Shown here one piece after another: positions 60,301 to 64,000 of a DNA stretch of 64,000 nt (position 1 is its first letter; each line of letters opens with the position of its first letter). Under the pieces are notes generated by a model. It was not told the DNA's origin, did not search any database, and saw nothing but the letters and a program-made list of their open reading frames with translations. The stretch is from Fratercula arctica (lineage: Eukaryota > Chordata > Aves > Charadriiformes > Alcidae): NCBI GenBank assembly GCA_947846985.1, contig CANTUZ010000005.1, positions 20,556,389 to 20,620,388 of the forward strand. Direction: 5' to 3'. Both the position numbers and the translations under genes were made by a program.

Positions 60301-62432
60301 GAGTCAGCCCCAGATCCAAATATATTTTCTATCAGGTAAGGAGTGAAACGACGGACAGTTTGAAACGTTTGAACTTTTGGATTTTCAATAGAAATAGTCC
60401 TGGTAATATTAGTTAGCGGAATCCCTGAGCCAAGCCTTTCAGGACTGCTGCTTGCTGAACTCGAGTCTGATCCTGTTGGCTCAAAGGGATCATATATTTC
60501 ACTTTTAACCTGCTTTTTCTTAACTGAGAAAAGAGGTGAAGGACTCTCTTTCTGTTGCACTTTGTCGTCCACAGGGCGGAAGGTGTTACAAAATCCTGGG
60601 TTAGACAGTCTGCTGGGATGCCCTGCGTTTCCAGGAATATTGATTTTAAAACTCTCAAAAGAGCTTGGGCCCTTGCTCCTCGAAGCGCCCAGTAGTGATG
60701 AACTGCTATATATGCCTGTATTGGTAGAAAAAGACACCCCGCTCGTACGGGTTTGTTGCTGAGATTCCTTGGCATTTGACTTCTGGCTTTCCATCTTGCT
60801 ACCCCTTCCCGGCTGATTAGTGCTCTCTTTGCCAGTCAGCTGGGTTATACAGGAGCTGGGGATGTCACAGCTTTGGCTTCCTGCGGGTTTCGGCTCCACC
60901 TGCTCGCTGCTGGTTTCCTTTTTAATCTTTGGTATCCTGGGAAGCTCAAAGATGTCAATTCTCTTGGGAGGTGGTTTTAATGGCTGCCTCACAGTTACAG
61001 CTTTTGAGCCAGAATTCAAGTTACAGCTCAGAGGCTTTGAAGATGAGTCACTGGGTGCAAAGTTTTTAGAGTTTCCATTAAATCTGGGCATATCATCTAA
61101 CTTGGAGCCATGCCTGCTCAAAGTGGCTATATTCTGAGTCTGAACAGACCTGGGTGTCATTGAATATTCTGATTTTACAGTTGCCTTTTCTGATGTAGTC
61201 TGTGCAGGGTTTGCTGCAGGCTCAATCCTGCTCTGTGAGGGTGAAGGGGATGAAAACAAGCCTGAGGAGGAGGGTCTGGTGTGAATACTCAGCCCAGAGG
61301 AAACTGAAGGTCCAGCAATGGAGCTGCTTGCTGTGGTCCCTGAGTGCACTGTACTTGGTTGGGTGTCATGTCCTGAACCATCATCCACTCTCAAGTCATT
61401 CGCTGATTTTCTGTGAAGTGGAGCTATGGCATACAAGCAAACAATTAAGCTTTTCAGTACGTATCTGGACATTTTCCCCCAACACCAAAGGAAGTACTGA
61501 GCTAATTATGTTAAGTTCCACTCTGGTCTGCAGACATGCTACATGGTAATAAGGTGGTCTAATAGTTCTTTTGGTCAGATGCTCTGGGTTTAATGACAGA
61601 CAACTGCATCTTTGAAGTAAACACTAATGTTTAGGAAATAAATTATTCTCTTCTGTAGATATCACCAGATTCGTGTTTATTATCCTGTAGTTGCTGATTG
61701 ATAAAACTTACTGTAACAGAGGATTTTACAGGTACTTATTTTAAGAATAAAGCTCTAAGTTTTAATTTGAAGTTTCAATTTTCCAAATAATACCATGCCA
61801 AAGGAAGGCAGAGCTGAACATGCTAGGACGGATTCTAGAGTTCTACTTTTGAAAAGAAACTTCTTGCCAAGGTCATCATCGCTGCTCTTCAGACTGAAGT
61901 ACAGTTCACAGGCGTGGCAGCAATGCATGACAAATGCCAGAAGAATTGGGTATTAAGGTATCTCTGCTCTATCCAGTCCTCTGTTTTTTATAACAAAGCA
62001 TGAAACTACAGTGCAGTGCTTCTGAAAGAACACTACCTATTAAACCCAAAATCCTCCAGTAACACCTCAGTTCTGCAATTAAAACAGAGACAAGTAACAC
62101 AGTTTCAGAGCATACATAAGAATCTTATTAGACGGATTACTGCTGGCAACTACTGAATCTATCCTACATATCCAAATGCTCAGTAAGGATACCCCTATGT
62201 TTGAAACCATGCAGCCTGTAGGACTAGGGCAGACGTGGATGAAACAAAGAGACCAATTGCACTATGAAGTGCCAAACCCTTACCTGCCTTCTTCGCTGTC
62301 AGCGAACCATCTCTGTTAATGACCACATCCGAACTACTCATCATGAGAAAGCTCTGTCCAGACAGGATACTTCCCAACAGATCAGGCACAGGGGCAGCTT
62401 CTGCTTCTTGATCGGGACTCAAGGCAGGTACA
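54370..62432 (-). CDS. PHRF1: PHD and RING finger domain protein 1, C-terminal two thirds (partial)
   Basis: Exons in minus order: 62432-62284, 61423-58616, 57903-57752, 57205-56945, 55835-55707 and 54504-54370; phases agree and give about 1,210 residues. The first exon seen encodes [20 protein letters not shown], a hallmark of PHRF1. The 2.8-kb exon is Ser-rich and then arginine-serine rich ([19 protein letters not shown]). The last two exons form the SRI-like domain ([20 protein letters not shown] and [16 protein letters not shown]), which binds the phosphorylated CTD of RNA polymerase II; the rat homologue was found as a CTD-binding SR-like protein. The RING and PHD exons, which make the mammalian protein a ubiquitin ligase, lie beyond the right edge. 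The 5' end of the 62,432 exon is the least certain boundary. Confidence 0.93.
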
Positions 62433-64000
62433 CTGCTTCTGCATGTTTCAGAGGGGTTATATTTCCTTTACTCTTACAGCACTTGTTCTATACACACACA
62501 TTACATTAAAAAGAAACCAAAACCAAGGGCATAAACAAAGGTCAGCCAGGGAAGTTCACTTGTAGTTTTGGCTTCACTAGAGTCATTCAGCCCCCATCTC
62601 CCTCTGACAAACAGAAGGTGAAGGTTTTACTGACTGCCTACAGGAACACCCCAGGATAGGAAGGCGTGTAATCATACCAGAGACCTTTAGTAAGCAAATG
62701 CTTTTAATCTTATGTAAGAGTGGTGCTCACTGTGTAGTGCATCAAGATTGACTTTCCACTGCATTTAAGATGCATTTTTGAAGCATAAACCACTGTTCAG
62801 CACTTCAGAGATATTTCCATCCCAGCTGCCTCTCTTCCCTCCACCAAATCACAACCGCAAATGTATTCCTCAGCCCTACACTGCTATCTAAAAAAGCTGA
62901 TGCAGCTTGAACCAGTGTTTAGCACTAGTCAGAATACACATAGGTGCCTATGGGTAGGGTAGCTAAAAGCATGGCATAGGAGGAATTACACTGAAAAACA
63001 ACAGCAACACTCACACACACGGGACAACACAAACACTCCCCTTTATGCATTACTCAATCTTATCAAAATGGTTTAACTGTAAGTTCTCTGTTCTTGAAAT
63101 ATGGACCGAAAAGGTTTGAGTGTTTTTGGTACTGGGGTGTGGCTTTTTTGTTTTTCTTTCTTTGCTTTTTGGTGGTGGAATTTTGGGGTTTTCTTTCTTT
63201 GGGTTAAAAAAAAAAAAAAGCCACCACAACAAAACACAACTTCAAAAGGGACCAAGAGACCCAGCTCTTTGAGGGAACTACGTTTCATTTCTGTATGACA
63301 ACAAAACAAACTTTCCAAATATAATGTACACCAAAAACCTGTGATAACATACAACAAAGACAAAATGGGAAGGCTGAAAGAATCGTCTGCCCAGGCCAGA
63401 CCAGGAAACTTGCTGTAGTCTGAGGCAAATCAAGCCTTTAGAAATACTGAATTTCAGTTAAACAGTTCTACCTTCTAAACAATGTGTTACTCAAGTAACT
63501 CGGAGGACATGGAAAGCTTCCTGAAAGGCTTCCTTCAGGATTGAGATGGGAAAGGTAGAGAAATATTCCAAGTTATCATAGAAATATACTTTCTTAATCC
63601 TGAGAAACCAATCTTCGCCATGCATTAGAGGACATCCATGTAAACTTCTCACACCTTTAATCATTTAAGCCGAGATCCCTCCATTTCTCCTAGTCTTCAG
63701 CTCCCTCAGCCTTGCAGTTTTCTGTGGTTCCGTTGGACCTACTTCAGTCATTCTCCCCATCCCTTTTCTCCTTGTCATGCTCTTGCTCCCTGTGTCCTAC
63801 CCCTCTGCACTTCACACCCCAGTTCTGAAAACCCACCGAGGCTACCAGTGGGAAGCACCCAGCAAGTCTCCCTGGTGGGCACAGAGGCACACAATTTGCA
63901 CCCACAGAGACATCTGTCAGACAGCAAAGCAACTGTTAAATTTCAGGATCGAACAAGTATTTTTCTCTCAGTTTTCTGAGCTCCAGCAAATGGCAGAGGA
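62433..64000 (-). other. PHRF1: PHRF1 intron running off the right edge
   Basis: No further coding exon with PHRF1-like sequence is visible on the minus strand. The stretch includes an A run at 63,208-63,220 and otherwise unique sequence. The upstream exons with the PHD and RING domains should lie to the right. Confidence 0.6.

Overview
The window is vertebrate nuclear DNA, most likely from a bird. Genes are split by GT-AG introns, there are CR1 LINE copies with the typical ATTCTRTG end, and an IRF7 of avian type is present. The species cannot be named from the sequence; another archosaur or a turtle is less likely but not excluded.

Layout, left to right. (1) 1-34,300: SLC25A22 (mitochondrial glutamate carrier 1) on the plus strand, with nine coding exons between 8,072 and 33,266 that join to a complete 322-residue carrier. 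The first 8 kb look like 5' intron or upstream flank. A 1.2-kb degenerate CR1 lies in intron 1, and homopolymer G and C tracts lie in introns 3 and 4. (2) 34,300-38,110: intergenic, including a 0.77-kb degenerate satellite array whose unit carries STAT-type (TTCNNNGAA) and NF-kB-like (GGAAATTTCC) motifs. (3) 38,113-42,367: the IRF7 promoter (ISRE, E-box, GAS, TATA-like box in a CpG-rich block) and IRF7 itself, eleven coding exons and 507 residues. Introns 2 and 10 are almost wholly minisatellite; the intron 2 array is an amplified copy of the exon 2/intron 2 splice junction. (4) 43,054-50,650, minus strand: a multi-exon LRR-ROC-COR (ROCO) gene resembling MFHAS1, tail-to-tail with IRF7. (5) 50,700-54,370: spacer and probable PHRF1 3' UTR, with a second CR1 fragment. 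(6) 54,370 to beyond 62,432, minus strand: the 3' two thirds of PHRF1 (RS-rich exon and C-terminal SRI-like domain); its RING/PHD exons lie off the right edge.

The genes do not form one pathway. IRF7 is the master interferon regulator in birds, which lack IRF3. The ROCO neighbour resembles a protein reported to modulate TLR signalling. IRF7 and PHRF1 are also neighbours in mammals, whereas the ROCO gene between them and SLC25A22 directly upstream of IRF7 differ from the human 11p15.5 order. The most interesting observations are the STAT/kB-motif satellite upstream of IRF7 and the minisatellite in IRF7 intron 2 that repeats the exon 2 splice donor about a dozen times.
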